NCBI GenBank assembly: GCA_029262955.1
Contig: JAJCYL010000023.1
Location: 1 to 15,132 of the forward strand
From: Cytophagales bacterium
Lineage (GTDB): Bacteria; Bacteroidota; Bacteroidia; Cytophagales; Cyclobacteriaceae
Length of the DNA stretch: 15,132 bases
Direction: 5' to 3'
The stretch's first letter is position 1, and every line of letters begins with the position of its first letter. Positions 14,835 to 15,132 of the stretch are shown piece after piece. The position numbers and the translations under genes are program-made. Below the pieces are notes generated by a model. That model was not told the DNA's origin and searched no databases. It saw nothing but the letters and a program-made list of their open reading frames with translations.

Positions 14835-15132
14835 TCAATCTAGGATTACCCGATAAGTTGCTACCGGTAGATTCGCCTCATTAATATCTATCACATTGAG
14901 CAGATAAACGCCCCGTTCTACTTTCGATACATCAATGCTGAGTTCTCGGAACTCCCCGTCTTGTATCTTATGAGTTTGCACAATCTGACCAGTCAGATCT
15001 ATCAATCTCACTTCCAATGAGGCACTGTTCAGCTTCTCATAGGCTATGGTGAGGTAATCATTCGCCGGGTTCGGATAAACCTCCAAATTCTTGAAGTACT
15101 TTCGGTAGAAGCCTGTCTCCTCGATCAATTCC
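14835..15132 (-). CDS. C-terminal T9SS type A sorting domain of an upstream paralogue (partial, 5' end outside window)
   Basis: The reading frame enters from the window edge and ends at TGA 14835-14837; 98 complete codons are visible. It contains the whole T9SS type A sorting domain: NLEVYPNPANDYL, then SLEVRLIDLTGQ, then VERGVYLLNV and the terminal VILD. Over the last 97 residues it differs from the C-terminus of the giant protein at only 5 positions (92/97 identical by hand count). The TTG at 15126-15128 could be read as a start, but the preceding codon (GAA) continues the match to the giant protein (LELIEETGFY), so this is an internal position of a longer gene. The rest of the protein is not visible, but by its sorting domain it is a secreted or surface-attached protein and probably another modular paralogue. 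Confidence 0.93.
   Translation of the reverse strand, partial: ELIEETGFYRKYFKNLEVYPNPANDYLTIAYEKLNSASLEVRLIDLTGQIVQTHKIQDGEFRELSIDVSKVERGVYLLNVIDINEANLPVATYRVILD
14838..15131 (-). repeat. 3'-terminal repeat copy 2: coding for the T9SS sorting domain of the upstream paralogue
   Basis: This is the partner of 1335-1628, at the 3' end of the upstream gene. The identical 41-base runs lie at 14896-14936 and 15058-15098. Amino acid differences from copy 1 are Asn/Lys after FYR, Thr/Ile and Gln/His around LTGQxVQTxK, and AlaLeu/GluPhe after IQDG. Whether similarity continues past the window edge cannot be seen. Confidence 0.9.

Noticed and set aside
14835..15128. A short gene starting at TTG 15128
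   Set aside because: The frame continues upstream to the window edge and the preceding Glu codon also matches the giant protein, so this is the tail of a longer gene.

Overview
The window is almost filled by one giant minus-strand gene of 4433 codons (1332-14633). It is flanked by the 3' end of a related gene on its upstream side (14835-15132) and the 5' end of another related gene on its downstream side (1-985). All three lie on the minus strand, so transcription runs from high to low coordinates. No credible plus-strand gene, RNA gene, mobile element or CRISPR array was seen. The organism is very probably a member of the Bacteroidota. The two visible C-termini carry a type IX secretion (T9SS) type A sorting domain (YPNPAND...GVYLLNV). 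The proteins are built from LamG, FN3, beta-helix, LRR and Ig modules typical of that phylum's surface proteins, and the intergenic DNA is AT-rich. A gliding or surface-attached marine or soil Cytophagales or Flavobacteriales is plausible, but the sequence does not fix the genus.

Layout in transcription order. (1) 15132-14835: last 98 codons of an upstream gene, consisting of its T9SS sorting domain. (2) 14834-14634: 201-bp intergenic region with a perfect 15-bp hairpin just after the stop and a 29-bp element about 110 bp before the next ATG. (3) 14633-1332: the giant protein, which has a signal peptide, three beta-helix units, eight LamG domains with six interleaved FN3 domains of two classes, two LRR+Ig blocks, two CnaB-like sandwiches and the T9SS sorting domain. 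(4) 1331-986: 346-bp intergenic region with a second 15-bp hairpin of related but covarying sequence and a second copy of the 29-bp element. (5) 985-1: signal peptide, one LamG domain and the start of a beta-helix unit of a third gene.

Together the genes look like a tandem cluster of giant modular surface or secreted proteins. They would be exported by Sec and then T9SS, and probably serve adhesion or binding of glycans or proteins. No catalytic domain is recognisable. The cluster appears to have grown by tandem duplication and module shuffling, with the sorting domain kept nearly constant. The most unusual signal outside the coding regions is the pair of intergenic hairpins: five base-pair positions differ between them and every difference is compensated, while neither has a U-tract.
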